In this document: positions 49,737 to 59,492 of the stretch, piece by piece
Position numbering within the stretch: the first letter of the stretch is position 1
Layout of the letters: each line of letters opens with the position of its first letter
Source of the DNA: Trinickia fusca
GTDB lineage: Bacteria; Pseudomonadota; Gammaproteobacteria; Burkholderiales; Burkholderiaceae
DNA length: 64,000 nucleotides
Assembly (NCBI RefSeq): GCF_003628145.1
Contig: NZ_RBZV01000006.1
Location: forward strand, 220,875-284,874
Reading direction: 5' to 3'
Made by a program: the position numbers and the translations under genes
Notes under the pieces: generated by a model
Told to the model about the DNA's origin: nothing
Database searches by the model: none
Seen by the model: the letters and a program-made list of their open reading frames with translations, nothing else

Positions 49737-50360
49737 ATGTTAGAAACGATGATCGGAAGCGCAGCGAAACTGTCTCCCGGGCTCACCGCTGCGCTCGCCT
49801 CCTATCGCCATGCCATCTTCATCGAGAAGCTCGGCTGGCAATTGCCTGTCGTCGACGGGCAGGAGCTCGACCAATTCGATCGCCCGGATACCGTCTACGT
49901 CGTGGGTAGCATCGAAGGCGGCGCCGTATGTGCGTGCGCGCGCTTGCTGCCGACCACGCAACCGTATCTGCTCGGCGAAGTGTTCCCATCGCTGATGGGC
50001 GGTGCGCCAGTGCCATGCGCGCCGGACATCTGGGAGATCTCCCGCTTTTCCTCCTACATCCTCGGCGAAGATCCCAGTTCGTTGGAACTCGCGCATCGCA
50101 ACACGCGCGCACTGCTCGCCGAAGTCGTGCGCTTCGCGCATGCGAACGGTGTGCGCCGCCTCATCACGGTGTCGCCGCTCGGCGTCGAACGGCTGCTCAA
50201 GCGGCTCAGAGTGCACGCACACCGGGCCGCGCCGCCGCAGCTGATCGACGGCAAGCCCGTGTTCGCTTGCTGGATCGAAATCGACGAGATCACGCTCGCC
50301 GCGCTCGACATCGAGCCTGACGTGGCGCTGGAACGCGAACTCGCCGCCTGCTACGCTTAG
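49737..50360 (+). CDS. Acyl-homoserine-lactone synthase (LuxI family)
   Basis: A 207-residue LuxI-type autoinducer synthase. Conserved residues are visible: Arg in YRHAIFIEKLGWQL (with Phe and Trp), the acidic run VVDGQELDQFDRPDT, the RLLPTTQPYLL block, and the Glu/Arg of WEISRFSS. It makes an N-acyl homoserine lactone from SAM and acyl-ACP; chain length cannot be read. Start ATG 49737 is fixed by AGGAG seven bases upstream. Gene order is DUF4902, luxI, lysE-like, luxR, all on the plus strand, opposite the radical SAM operon. Confidence 0.93.
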   Translation: MLETMIGSAAKLSPGLTAALASYRHAIFIEKLGWQLPVVDGQELDQFDRPDTVYVVGSIEGGAVCACARLLPTTQPYLLGEVFPSLMGGAPVPCAPDIWEISRFSSYILGEDPSSLELAHRNTRALLAEVVRFAHANGVRRLITVSPLGVERLLKRLRVHAHRAAPPQLIDGKPVFACWIEIDEITLAALDIEPDVALERELAACYA

Positions 50361-50480
50361 CCCTTAACCGCTGTCGACGCAAGCGTCCCAGCCCGTACGC
50401 CACGCGCGGACGGCCTGGGGCACGTTCATCCTCGAGCGACGCGTGCAAGCCAGCGTTGGCAAAGAACACGGGCATCCGAC

Positions 50481-51071
50481 ATGCTGTTCTCCCTGATTCT
50501 GTTCGTGATCGTCGCCACCATCACACCCGGTGGCGCAACGACGCTCGCGACGGCATCCGGCACGCGGTTCGGCTTCAGACGCAGCGTCCCGCTGATGGGC
50601 GGCATCGCGCTCGGTCTCGCGTCGCTGGCGGCCATCGCGGCCATCGGCCTTGCGGGTCTGTTGCGCGCGGCGCCCGCGTCGCAGTTCGCCATGAAAATCG
50701 CCGGCACGGCCTACTTGTTGTGGCTCACCGTCAAGATCGCATCGAGCGGATCGCCCAACGTCAACGCGAAAGCCTCGCAATCGCCGACGAGTTTCGTCGG
50801 CGGCGCGTTGCTGCTGTGGCTGAACCCGAAGGGTTGGGCAATGGCGCTCGGTGCCGCGGCCTCGTTCGCGGCCCTCACGCCGAATCCGCTGCGCCTGGCC
50901 GTCATTCTGGGTGCGGCATTCGGCGTGGCCGCGATCGTGTCGCTTGCGCTGTGGTGCACGGCCGGCGTGATGTTGAGCCGCATGCTGCGTACCGAACGGC
51001 ATTGGCGTGTGGCGAACGTCATGCTGGGCCTCCTGCTTGCGCTGTCGATCGTGCCGATCTGGATCGGCTGA
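50481..51071 (+). CDS. LysE/RhtB family exporter
   Basis: A 196-residue six-helix membrane protein of the LysE/RhtB superfamily. It opens LILFVIVATITPGGATTLATASGTRFG, the family signature (P-G motif in the first helix), and has GAAASFAALTPNPLRLAVILG further on. These proteins export amino acids, homoserine lactone or related small molecules. Being placed between luxI and luxR, it may export a quorum-controlled product or homoserine-type compound. ATG 50481 starts directly before the first helix. Confidence 0.87.
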   Translation: MLFSLILFVIVATITPGGATTLATASGTRFGFRRSVPLMGGIALGLASLAAIAAIGLAGLLRAAPASQFAMKIAGTAYLLWLTVKIASSGSPNVNAKASQSPTSFVGGALLLWLNPKGWAMALGAAASFAALTPNPLRLAVILGAAFGVAAIVSLALWCTAGVMLSRMLRTERHWRVANVMLGLLLALSIVPIWIG

Positions 51072-51597
51072 CACCGGTTCGGCAAACCGCATCATCACTC
51101 CGCTGAAACGCACCTCGGCGCAGCGTGCCGTTGCTGGGAACGTAGCACCGGCGCGCGCCCACTCGCACGTCTTCCCATCGCATCAATAGGGGGCGGGGCG
51201 GCCTCTCTTGGGCCTCGACCGCACGAGGCATCCGCGTTTGCCGCCAATCACGGCAGATCACTACAGCGATAGCCGGTCTTTGGCCGGCCGGTGCATCGAC
51301 TGGCTTTTTCGCTCGACGTCCAATGGCATGCTCCTCTAGTATGCGCAATGGATGGTTCGCCAAAGTTTGCCCATAATCCACCAAGACCAAATTCTGGAAC
51401 GGCCAGTCACGCCGCCAGCGGGCACGCGTTCGCACGGTGATATCGTTTAACCGATCGAACTACGCTACGGAGACATTCTCTTTAAAACAGGCACTTTGTT
51501 TCCAGGAAACGGCTAATAGACGACTTCCTCTTGCTAGGCTCGATTGATTCATCTGCGCACCCAAGCCGCGTTGGCTGATCTTTCATCGGAGATTGCT
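51072..51597. other. Intergenic region upstream of luxR
   Basis: About 525 bp without a supported gene. The last ~120 bp are richer in A/T and probably hold the luxR promoter. A minus-strand frame covers 51019-51435, but it is Arg-rich, overlaps the exporter and has no recognisable protein. No lux-box match as good as that at 48799 was found here. Confidence 0.45.
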
Positions 51598-52317
51598 GTG
51601 GATGCATGGAGAGAAGATGTAATGACCGACCTGTCACAAGCGAAAGACGCGGAAGAAATCCTTGCCTTCATTTCTGCCCGCGTCCGGTCGCTGGGATTCG
51701 ATTTCTGTGCGTACGGAGCGCGCGATCCGCTGCCGGTGACGCGGCCTTCGTTCACCCTGCACAGCAACTACCCCGCGAACTGGCAAAAGCATTATGTGGC
51801 GGAGAACTACTTTGCGCGCGATCCTGTCGTGCGCTATGGGGTGACCTACACGTCGCCGTTGATCTGGCCCGTCAACGCGCGCACCGACGAAGCGTTCTGG
51901 CAGGACGCGAAAGGACACGGGCTCGCGCACGGCTGGTCACAGCCGATTCGCGACAAGCAGGGGCGCATTGCGATGTGGAGCTTCGCGCGCGGCGCCGATC
52001 CGATTTCGACATCGGAGATCAGCGCCAGCGAAAGCCGCCTGATCTTTCTCGCGCATGCCGGCCATTCGGCGAGTTCGCGGCTGATTCCGGCTCATGGGCA
52101 CGGTATTCACGTCGACCACTTCACTGCGCGCGAAAAGGAAGTGCTGAAGTGGGCTGCCGACGGAAAAACCGCCATCGAAATCGCGTCGATCCTTTCCATT
52201 TCAGAAAGGACGATCACGTTTCACATGCAGAACATCATGGAAAAGCTCAATTCGGTCAACAAGACGCAGGCCATCGTCAAAGCCGTCCTGCTGGGCGTGA
52301 TCTATGAAATGAGCTGA
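51598..52317 (+). CDS. LuxR family quorum-sensing regulator
   Basis: A 239-residue LuxR-type activator. The autoinducer-binding domain (~1-160) shows the conserved Trp, Tyr, Asp and Trp residues in SNYPANWQKHYVAENYFARDP and PLIWPVNAR, and Gly in GLAHGWSQPIRDKQG. The C-terminal GerE-type HTH (~170-235) reads LTAREKEVLKW-like FTAREKEVLKWAADGKTAIEIA then SERTITFHMQNIMEKL. Start GTG 51598 with GGAG six bases upstream is preferred; a TTG at 51544 and ATG 51622 are alternatives. It most likely responds to the signal made by luxI 1.2 kb upstream. Confidence 0.92.
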   Translation: MDAWREDVMTDLSQAKDAEEILAFISARVRSLGFDFCAYGARDPLPVTRPSFTLHSNYPANWQKHYVAENYFARDPVVRYGVTYTSPLIWPVNARTDEAFWQDAKGHGLAHGWSQPIRDKQGRIAMWSFARGADPISTSEISASESRLIFLAHAGHSASSRLIPAHGHGIHVDHFTAREKEVLKWAADGKTAIEIASILSISERTITFHMQNIMEKLNSVNKTQAIVKAVLLGVIYEMS

Positions 52318-52442
52318 TGCGGAACATTGCCCCACATATGACCCGCACACGATTTGCACTTTATTTGCACACAATCAAAACAATCCGAGCACCCAAGGCG
52401 ATTACCGTACAAATAGCGATCAGCTAGCCGCATCTCAACGAC

Positions 52443-52476
52443 GACCGGGCGCGCCATTGCAGCTGCGCCCGGTCGC
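52443..52476. terminator. Hairpin between convergent luxR and prolyl oligopeptidase
   Basis: Perfect 11-bp arms, CGACCGGGCGC and GCGCCCGGTCG, around a 12-base loop. It lies between the luxR stop (52317) and the oligopeptidase stop (52500), which converge, so it can act on both strands. There is only a weak pyrimidine tract after it. Confidence 0.75.
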
Positions 52477-52499
52477 TTCAAGAGCGAACCCGCCTCACA

Positions 52500-54689
52500 T
52501 TACTGCTGTTTCGGCTGGAAGCCCGACTTGCCCATCTGCCACAACGCAAACGACCACTCGTCGGCCATCTTGCTCGAATACTGCGAGACGCTCGAGCCCA
52601 TGCCGTGTCCGCCGTCATAGTCGATACGCAGCAGCACCGGGTGGCCGCTCGTGGTCGCCGCGCGCACGCGTGCAGTCATCTTCAGCATGTGCCACGGCGA
52701 GACGCGCGGATCGTTCGCACCCGTCGTGAACATCACGGCCGGATACGGCGTGCCGTCGTGCACGTGCGCATAGGCACTCATCGCATAGAGGCCACGGAAA
52801 CCCGCCTCGGTCGACGTCGAACCGAACTCGGGCACGTTGGGCGGGCCGTTCGGCTCCGTCTCGAAGCGCAGCGAATCGGACACACCCACGTCGTCGAGGA
52901 TGACGCGGAACAGCCCCGGGTTGATCGTCAGCGCACCGCCCATGACGATACCGCCCGCGCTCGCGCTATTGGCAGCCAGATACTTCGACTGCGTGTAGCC
53001 CGCGTCGATCATGTGCTGCGCCGATGCGATGAAGTCGAGCATCGTGTTGATCTTCGTGAGCTTTTGACCGGAACGATGCCACGCATCGCCGTATTCGCCG
53101 CCACCGCGCATGTGCGACGTGACGATGATGCCGCCTTGCTCGATCCATGCCTGCCACGCCGGATGATAAGCGGGATCCATCGATACGCCATAGCTGCCGT
53201 AGCCCGTCACGATGGTCGGATGCGAGCCGTCACGCGCGATGCCTTTCTTCGCGACGATGGAGATCGGCACACGCGTACCGTCGTAGCTCGTGGCGAATTC
53301 GTCATGCTCCTCGATGTCGCTCGACTCGTTCTTCGACGGCGGAATCAGCCCCGTGTCGACGGCCGTCTTCGTGGCCGGATCGTAGGCCATTTCACGCGGC
53401 GCCTTGACCCAGCTACGCAGATCGAACATCACGCCGGGCGCGCGCGGATCGACGGTCATTGACTGGATCGCTCCTGCGTACGGCAAAGCGATCGGATGGC
53501 TTTCCTTGCCATCGAACGACACGCGCCGCATCGCGAAGGTCGTGCCAGCGCGTTCGGACACGTAGATCGCATCGCTGGCGAGCGCGAACGCATCGATCAC
53601 GTTCGAGCCTTCGGGCACGACGACGTCGGCATGCGCGAGATCCGGGTGCGCCGCCGGCATCGACAAGATGCGGAAGTTCGATGCGCCCTTCTGCGTCCGC
53701 ACGTAGAGCCGGTCGCCGCGCAGTTGGACGTCGGTCACGCCATCCTCGGGGCTCGCGATCTTCTTCCACGGCGTGCTTGCGCCGTGGATCTCGTCGACTC
53801 GCGCCACGTAGAACGTGTTCGGGTTGTTGTCCAGGTTGTGATTCGCGACCGCCACGGCATACGGCGAATCGGGCGACAGCAACACGTAAGTGGCCTGGCC
53901 TTCCGGCACATCGAGGCTTGCCGACACCCCATGCCCGAACACGGTTTCGTCGCCCTCGCCGTTCGGGCGTTGGCCCACGACGTGCAGATTCGTGACGGCG
54001 TTGTACCAGGTCTCTGACGGCGGCGTATTGGGGCCCGTCTTCGGATAACGCGTGTAGTAGAACGACTGGTTGTCGCTGCGCCACGTCACGATGCTACCGC
54101 TGGTGCGGTCGATGGCTTCGCCGAGCTGGGCGCCCGTCGCCACGTCGAGCACGTGCAGCACGCTCTGTTCCGAACCGCCTTCGGAGACACCGTATGCCAC
54201 GTACCGGCCGTCCCACGACGGCGAGTACCAGTCGAGCGCATAGTGATGGGCACTGTCCTTGGCGAGCTTGGCCGGGTCGACGAGGATGTGCTCCTCGCCG
54301 GTCACGCCATCGCGGTAGGCCAGCTTCGCGAGGTTGGCGCCGGGCTCCAGCACCTCATAGAAAAGCCGCTTGCCGACGCGCGTGAAGTGACCGCGATGCA
54401 GGTCGCCGGTCATCAGGCTCTGGATGCGCTTTTCCAGCGCGTCCCGGCCCGGAAGGCTCTCGAGCACGTTGCGCGTGTAGTCGGCTTGGGACCTCATCCA
54501 TTTCTGGACTTCGGGGTCCTTGAGATTCTCCATGTAGCGATAGTTGTCGACCACGGACGTACCGAAGTAGGTATCCGTGACCGGCCGCACCGGGGCGACG
54601 GACGGGCCGTCTGCCGCCCAGGAGGCACACGATGCGGACGAGAAAGCGAGGGCCAGCGTTACAGCGAGGGTAGATCTTGTTGGTTTCAT
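52500..54689 (-). CDS. Exported prolyl oligopeptidase family serine peptidase (S9A)
   Basis: A 729-residue S9A peptidase with signal peptide (RSTLAVTLALAFSSASCASWAAD). An N-terminal helix and seven-bladed beta-propeller (~80-440) cover the C-terminal hydrolase domain. The catalytic Ser is in ANSASAGGIVMGG, Asp in TTGANDPRVSP, and His in DYDGGHGMGSS. The Arg-rich stretch RGGGEYGDAWHR is typical. It cuts short peptides after proline, probably in the periplasm. Start ATG 54689 sets the signal peptide; the frame is open far upstream, but without coding features. It stands alone, convergent with luxR. Confidence 0.92.
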   Translation of the reverse strand: MKPTRSTLAVTLALAFSSASCASWAADGPSVAPVRPVTDTYFGTSVVDNYRYMENLKDPEVQKWMRSQADYTRNVLESLPGRDALEKRIQSLMTGDLHRGHFTRVGKRLFYEVLEPGANLAKLAYRDGVTGEEHILVDPAKLAKDSAHHYALDWYSPSWDGRYVAYGVSEGGSEQSVLHVLDVATGAQLGEAIDRTSGSIVTWRSDNQSFYYTRYPKTGPNTPPSETWYNAVTNLHVVGQRPNGEGDETVFGHGVSASLDVPEGQATYVLLSPDSPYAVAVANHNLDNNPNTFYVARVDEIHGASTPWKKIASPEDGVTDVQLRGDRLYVRTQKGASNFRILSMPAAHPDLAHADVVVPEGSNVIDAFALASDAIYVSERAGTTFAMRRVSFDGKESHPIALPYAGAIQSMTVDPRAPGVMFDLRSWVKAPREMAYDPATKTAVDTGLIPPSKNESSDIEEHDEFATSYDGTRVPISIVAKKGIARDGSHPTIVTGYGSYGVSMDPAYHPAWQAWIEQGGIIVTSHMRGGGEYGDAWHRSGQKLTKINTMLDFIASAQHMIDAGYTQSKYLAANSASAGGIVMGGALTINPGLFRVILDDVGVSDSLRFETEPNGPPNVPEFGSTSTEAGFRGLYAMSAYAHVHDGTPYPAVMFTTGANDPRVSPWHMLKMTARVRAATTSGHPVLLRIDYDGGHGMGSSVSQYSSKMADEWSFALWQMGKSGFQPKQQ

Positions 54690-54908
54690 TTGGACTCTCA
54701 AGTAACGACGCGCGAGAAACGACTGCTGCCGGCGCGTTGACGGCTTCCATGAACGAAGCGCCGCGTCTCCTACGGCGCTTCGACCTGCGTTCCGGGATGC
54801 GAAATGGTCTTCGTCACGGGTGGAACGGCCAGGAAGGCCCCGAATTGTAACGACTATTCTCGCGGTTTCGCTTCGAGTCACGCCGCTCGAGAGATCCTTC
54901 GCCGGGGC

Positions 54909-55388
54909 TTATGCCATGCGCACGTGCGGCTCGACAGCGACCTCGAATGCCATCGACCGTGCGATGAAGCAATGGTGGTGCGCCGACTCGTGCAGCTCGA
55001 TGGCCTTTTGGCGGTCCGCGTCGCCGTGGCGCGCATCGAGCGTGACTTCAGGCTTTAGCGTCACGCTCGAAAACGCGCCGGAGCCATCGGCGTTCATCGC
55101 GAGCACGCCGCCGGCATCGTCGCGATAGCCGGTCACGATGAGGCCGTTCGCCGAACACAGGTGCAGATACCACAGCATGTGACAGGCGCTCAGGCTCGCC
55201 ACGAGCAGTTCCTCGGGGTTGTAGCGAGCGGCGTCGCCGCGGAACGCCGGGTCGCTCGAACCCTCGATCGGCTGCTTGCCAGGCGCGGAAACGACGTGGT
55301 CTCGGCGGTAGGCGGTATAGCTGCGCGTGCCCTCGCCCGTGTTGCCGGTCCACTCCACGGCGATCGAATAACGGTGATGCTGGTTCAT
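54909..55388 (-). CDS. OsmC family protein
   Basis: A 159-residue OsmC/Ohr-like protein. The two redox Cys are present: one in ACHMLWYLHLCSANG (the first of a SLSACHM motif) and one in ESAHHHCFIARSM. OsmC-type proteins reduce organic hydroperoxides. This one is of the YhfA/OsmC-like branch that starts with a beta-rich HHRYSIAVEWTGNTGEGT. It is 5 bp downstream of the ACT-domain gene, so an operon of the two is likely. Confidence 0.9.
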   Translation of the reverse strand: MNQHHRYSIAVEWTGNTGEGTRSYTAYRRDHVVSAPGKQPIEGSSDPAFRGDAARYNPEELLVASLSACHMLWYLHLCSANGLIVTGYRDDAGGVLAMNADGSGAFSSVTLKPEVTLDARHGDADRQKAIELHESAHHHCFIARSMAFEVAVEPHVRMA

Positions 55389-55393
55389 GTCGC

Positions 55394-55813
55394 TTACTCC
55401 GTTCTGGCCAAGTGTTGTGCGGCAAGGCGATCGCGCTCCCAGGCTTCGGACACGGCACGCCCCTTTTCGTAATCGTCGACGACGAGGATCAAGCGGTGAT
55501 CGTGATCGCTGTACATCGTTTCGATGTTGACGCCCGCTTGCGCCATGCGGCGCCCGATCATGCCGAGCTGGCCCGGTACGGCTTGATGCAGCTTCTGGAT
55601 CAGCACGTCGCGGACGGCGTCGACCTTGATGCCGGCTGCCTCCAGCACTTGCCGGGCACACTCGCCGTCTTCGAACAGGAAGTGCGCCACGCCGCGTGCG
55701 CCGACGGCCCACACGCCACCGCCCTCCACGCTGACACCCGCGGCGCCGAGCACTTCGCCCATCTGGGCCAGCGCGCCCGGGCAATGGTCGAGATCGATCG
55801 ATACGTCTTGCAT
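55394..55813 (-). CDS. Double ACT-domain protein
   Basis: A 139-residue protein made of two ACT-like domains (~1-70 and ~70-139): VSIDLDHCPGALAQMGEVLG and QAVPGQLGMIGRRMAQAGVN carry the Gly-containing ligand-binding turns. ACT domains sense amino acids; stand-alone double-ACT proteins are small sensors or regulators. It is the upstream gene of the osmC-like pair, 5 bp apart. Confidence 0.82.
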   Translation of the reverse strand: MQDVSIDLDHCPGALAQMGEVLGAAGVSVEGGGVWAVGARGVAHFLFEDGECARQVLEAAGIKVDAVRDVLIQKLHQAVPGQLGMIGRRMAQAGVNIETMYSDHDHRLILVVDDYEKGRAVSEAWERDRLAAQHLARTE

Positions 55814-56211
55814 GTTACTTCTCCACTTGTTTTTGGGTCATTTGACCTTCGCGGCGTTGGGATCGACTGATTGGGTCGGTCGGTACTCCTAGCGCGGGGC
55901 TGCTCCGGGTGCTTCGGTGTGGATGGAACTATAACGGTCGGACTGCGTGCGACGTTTTGGGGTGGGGTGAAATGTGGATGTGACAATGGCAACCATTACC
56001 CTTCAAAGTAAGCCCATGGTCTCGCTATGTGGCGCTTGAAGAAATCCGAAAACATCGGTTAAAAAGCTGCTCTAGCGGGGCGAACGATTCCAATTGGTTC
56101 GCAGATGTGCACGCGTCGCCGCCGCTCGTCACGACAAACCATCGCGAACCGATACCACCAGCCATCATGCCGGCCCACGAAAAGGCCCATGCCGGCGCTT
56201 GGAGGAGACCT
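55814..56211. other. Divergent promoter region, ACT/OsmC operon versus PHB depolymerase
   Basis: About 400 bp without a supported gene between divergent genes. An open frame from 56029 joins the depolymerase, but its residues carry no signal and the true start (56212) has its own strong ribosome site. No operator pattern was recognised. Confidence 0.45.
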
Positions 56212-57792
56212 ATGAATAAACCGTCAGCGGTAGCGGTACGCCTGCGCATTGCCCGTTCACGATGCGCGTCGACGATCGCCAATCTATCGATGCTTGCCCT
56301 ATCGGCATTCACCATGACAGGCATGCCCCACGCTCACGCGCAAACGAGTCTCGGCGCGTACAACGTCAAACTGTCAGAAACGACAGTTTCAGGCATTTCA
56401 TCGGGCGCCTATATGGCCGTGCAATTCGCGGTCGCCAATTCGTCGATCGTCAAAGGCGTCGGCGCCATCGCGGGCGGGCCATATGGTTGCGCGCAAGACG
56501 ACCTCGAAACCGCGTACCGCGGCTGCATGGTCGGCTATCCGAGCTATCCCACCGCCTCGCCGCTCGTGAGCACCGCGCAAAACTGGGCGGCCAGCGGCGC
56601 CATCGACCCCACGTCCAATCTGGCCAACCAGAAAGTGTGGCTCTTTCACGGCTACAACGACGGGGTCGTCAAAACAGGCGTCACGAACGTGCTCTACAGC
56701 TTCTATGCCGCGTTCGACAATGCCGCGAACATCTTCTACAAGGACAATCTTCCTGCCGCGCATTCGCAAGTCACCGATTCGTGGGGGCAGGCCTGCAACG
56801 TGACGGGCGGCGACTTCGTCAACAACTGCGGTTACGACGCAGCCGGGCAGATCCTGCAGCATCTCTACGGCACACTGAACCCGCGCAACACGGGCACGCT
56901 CTCCGGCACGATCCAGCAATTCGATCAAGGCGCGTTCTACTCCGGCACACCGGCTTCCATCAGCATGGCGCAGTATGGCTATGCCTACGTACCGGCATCG
57001 TGCGCGGCGCAGCAACCATGCCGCGTGCACGTTGCGTTTCATGGCTGCAAGCAATACGCCGATGCGATCGGCTCGGACTACTACGCGCATGCCGGCTACA
57101 ACGAATGGGCCGATACGAACAACCTGATCGTGCTGTATCCGCAAACGATCGCCACCACATCGTTGCCGACGAATCCCAACGGTTGCTGGGACTGGTGGGG
57201 ATACAACGATAGCCATTACGCACAAAAGAGCGGCGCACAGATCGCTACCGTGATGGCGATGGTCCAGCATCTTGCCGGCAATTACTCGGGCTGGAGCGGC
57301 ACGCCGGGCGGGACGTTCGGCGCGCCGACTGGATTAGGTGCGGACAGCAGCACGACTCGCGTCGAGCTGCACTGGACGCCTGTCGCCGGCGCGGCGAGCT
57401 ACGCCGTCTATCGCGCGTCGTGCGCCGGCTGCTCTCCGACGAAGATCAACACCGCGCCCGTGAACGGTCCAAGCTTCGCCGACTCGGGGCTCACGGCCGG
57501 CACGACCTATTACTACGTTGTGCGCGCGGTCGATTCGACTGGTACCGAAAGTACGAACTCGCCGACCGTTGCCGTCACGACGGCCGCGACGCCACCTGCG
57601 TGCGATCCTTACTACCGCACCAACTACGATCATTGGTACGAGTCGCGAGCCTACACGGATGTCTTCAACGTCAACATCTACGCGGTAGGCTCGAACCAAT
57701 GGCTCGGCTATACGGGCCCGCTATCGACGACCGACAACACGCTCCTGCGTCAGACGAGCTCGAACTACTACGTCATCGGGCCGTGTCAATGA
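56212..57792 (+). CDS. Secreted PHB depolymerase-like esterase with fibronectin type III domain
   Basis: A 526-residue exported esterase of the PHB-depolymerase (LpqC/esterase-PHB) family. It has a long signal peptide (to ~HAHAQT), then a catalytic domain (~46-370) with the lipase box GISSGAYMA (Ser), HGYNDGVV (Asp) and HGCKQ (oxyanion His-Gly-Cys). A fibronectin type III module (~375-465; PTGLGADSSTTRVELHWTPVAGAASYAVYR) and a short C-terminal Cys-bounded region follow. Secreted PHB depolymerases use FN3 or mucin-like linkers to reach polymer granules. ATG 56212 is preceded by GGAGGAG. Substrate could be short-chain polyhydroxyalkanoate or other esters. Confidence 0.87.
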   Translation: MNKPSAVAVRLRIARSRCASTIANLSMLALSAFTMTGMPHAHAQTSLGAYNVKLSETTVSGISSGAYMAVQFAVANSSIVKGVGAIAGGPYGCAQDDLETAYRGCMVGYPSYPTASPLVSTAQNWAASGAIDPTSNLANQKVWLFHGYNDGVVKTGVTNVLYSFYAAFDNAANIFYKDNLPAAHSQVTDSWGQACNVTGGDFVNNCGYDAAGQILQHLYGTLNPRNTGTLSGTIQQFDQGAFYSGTPASISMAQYGYAYVPASCAAQQPCRVHVAFHGCKQYADAIGSDYYAHAGYNEWADTNNLIVLYPQTIATTSLPTNPNGCWDWWGYNDSHYAQKSGAQIATVMAMVQHLAGNYSGWSGTPGGTFGAPTGLGADSSTTRVELHWTPVAGAASYAVYRASCAGCSPTKINTAPVNGPSFADSGLTAGTTYYYVVRAVDSTGTESTNSPTVAVTTAATPPACDPYYRTNYDHWYESRAYTDVFNVNIYAVGSNQWLGYTGPLSTTDNTLLRQTSSNYYVIGPCQ

Positions 57793-57888
57793 AGCAGTGA
57801 AGTAGCGAAGCCGTTAGTCGCGCAGCTGGTCGTCGAGCGTATTTCGAGTTCGACGGCCAGCGGCTTGATGTTCGGTTGCAACTTGTCG

Positions 57889-59346
57889 TCACGACAAACC
57901 GAACCCAGCCCATACGACAGGCCGCCGATCAGCCCAAGGCCGTGAACGTTCGAGCTGACCGGCCAGTCGCAACAACGTATCTTCCCGCGCGAATTCTGCG
58001 GCGAACTGCATGCCGATCGGCAATCCCGTTTCCGGATGACTTTCTAGCGGGACTGACATCGCAGGGCCCCCGGCAACATTGAACGGCGGGGTGAAGGGTG
58101 AATGCTGAAAAACGTGCTGAGTCCATTCGAGACCGCTCATCGATTCCGAGTCCTTGCCGTATGCCCCGATGTCTGGCGGCATGTGCGGAAGCGTCGGCGT
58201 GAGCAGCACGTCGAAATCCTCGAACCAGTGCCCGACCGCACGCGTCACCGTGTTTCGCGTGGCCAGCGCGGCGGCGAATGCGGACGCCTTTTCCTCCTTA
58301 CCGTCGCGATAACAGGCCAAGGTGGCCGACTCCAGCGTCGTCTCATCGATCGGACGCCCCATCGCGGCCGCCAGCCCTTCGATCCAGCCGACGAGCGTCG
58401 CCGTCCAGATCGTCGCGTTCATCTGCACGAAGGTATCCCACGACACGCCTAGCGTCGGCCGCACCTCGTAGACCGTGTGACCGAGATCTTCCAGAAGCAA
58501 GGCAGTCGCCGTCACCGCGGCCGCAATTGCCGGGTCGGTTCGATCCGCGTTCCAAGGATCGATCATCATGCCGATCTTGAGCTTGCCAGGCTCGCGATCC
58601 ACTTGGGATAGAAAGCTCTGTGCCGGCGCGGGGGTCACGTAGGGTTCGCCAATCGCGCGTCCCTGGATCGCATCAAGCAACGCGGCGCTGTCCCGCACAC
58701 TCCGGCTCACGCCCAGTTGAACGCCGAAGCCCGCGAAGACTTCGTCGAGGTCGGGCCCGTTCGAGCTGCGCCCGCGCGTCGGCTTGAGTCCGAACAAGCC
58801 GTTATAGGCAGCGGGCACCCGAATCGAGCCGGCCGCATCCGTCGCATGTGCAAGCGGGACGACACCGGCTGCGACCGCCGCAGCGGCTCCACCGCTCGAA
58901 CCGCCGGCGCTTGCACCAAGCTGCCAAGGATTGCGCGTCGCTCCCTGGAACGTGGACTCAGTGGTCGTGCTGAATGCCATTTCAGGCGTAGTCGTGCGGC
59001 CGATCGTAACGAGTCCCGCTGCGCGAAACTGGGACATAAGCCACGAATCTGCGTGGGCTACGACGCCACTGGCGAGCCGGCTTCCGAGCTCGAGGCGCTT
59101 ACCTCTCATGGCCACCGCGAGATCCTTGATCAGAAACGGTACGCCAGCCAGCGGACCCGCGCCGTTTTCCGCGTAGCCGCCGCTTTCGCTAGCCGGCCAG
59201 TGCTCGACTACTGCGTTGATGTCGGGATTCACGGCTTCGATCGCCGAGCGTGCTAGCTCGGCAAGCTCCGCGGGCGTGACCTCCCGGTCCGCGACCCGTT
59301 GCGCTAGCCCGATTGCATCGTGACTGGTGTATTCGCTGAGATTCAT
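57889..59346 (-). CDS. Amidase signature family enzyme
   Basis: A 485-residue amidase. The Ser-Ser-Lys triad elements are visible: Lys in FLIKDLAVAMRG, then GASAGGSSGGAAAAVAAGVVP (signature with both Ser) and the DAAGSIRVPAAYNGLFGLKPT segment. These enzymes hydrolyse amides or nitrile-derived amides to acids. Start ATG 59346 has GGAGG upstream. The divergent LysR-type gene, with a 146-bp gap, probably controls it. Substrate unknown. Confidence 0.93.
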   Translation of the reverse strand: MNLSEYTSHDAIGLAQRVADREVTPAELAELARSAIEAVNPDINAVVEHWPASESGGYAENGAGPLAGVPFLIKDLAVAMRGKRLELGSRLASGVVAHADSWLMSQFRAAGLVTIGRTTTPEMAFSTTTESTFQGATRNPWQLGASAGGSSGGAAAAVAAGVVPLAHATDAAGSIRVPAAYNGLFGLKPTRGRSSNGPDLDEVFAGFGVQLGVSRSVRDSAALLDAIQGRAIGEPYVTPAPAQSFLSQVDREPGKLKIGMMIDPWNADRTDPAIAAAVTATALLLEDLGHTVYEVRPTLGVSWDTFVQMNATIWTATLVGWIEGLAAAMGRPIDETTLESATLACYRDGKEEKASAFAAALATRNTVTRAVGHWFEDFDVLLTPTLPHMPPDIGAYGKDSESMSGLEWTQHVFQHSPFTPPFNVAGGPAMSVPLESHPETGLPIGMQFAAEFAREDTLLRLAGQLERSRPWADRRPVVWAGFGLS

Positions 59347-59492
59347 TTCCGCCTCCGTGTTGAAGGCCAGACGATAGTGCAGGAGCGCACGGCCGATTAG
59401 CCCGTTGCCGTGGCAAGGATTGAGCCATCCATGGAACAATGCCTGTGGTAGGCTCGCGCCATCTTCAACGTTCAGCCGGGATGCATGCGTCA

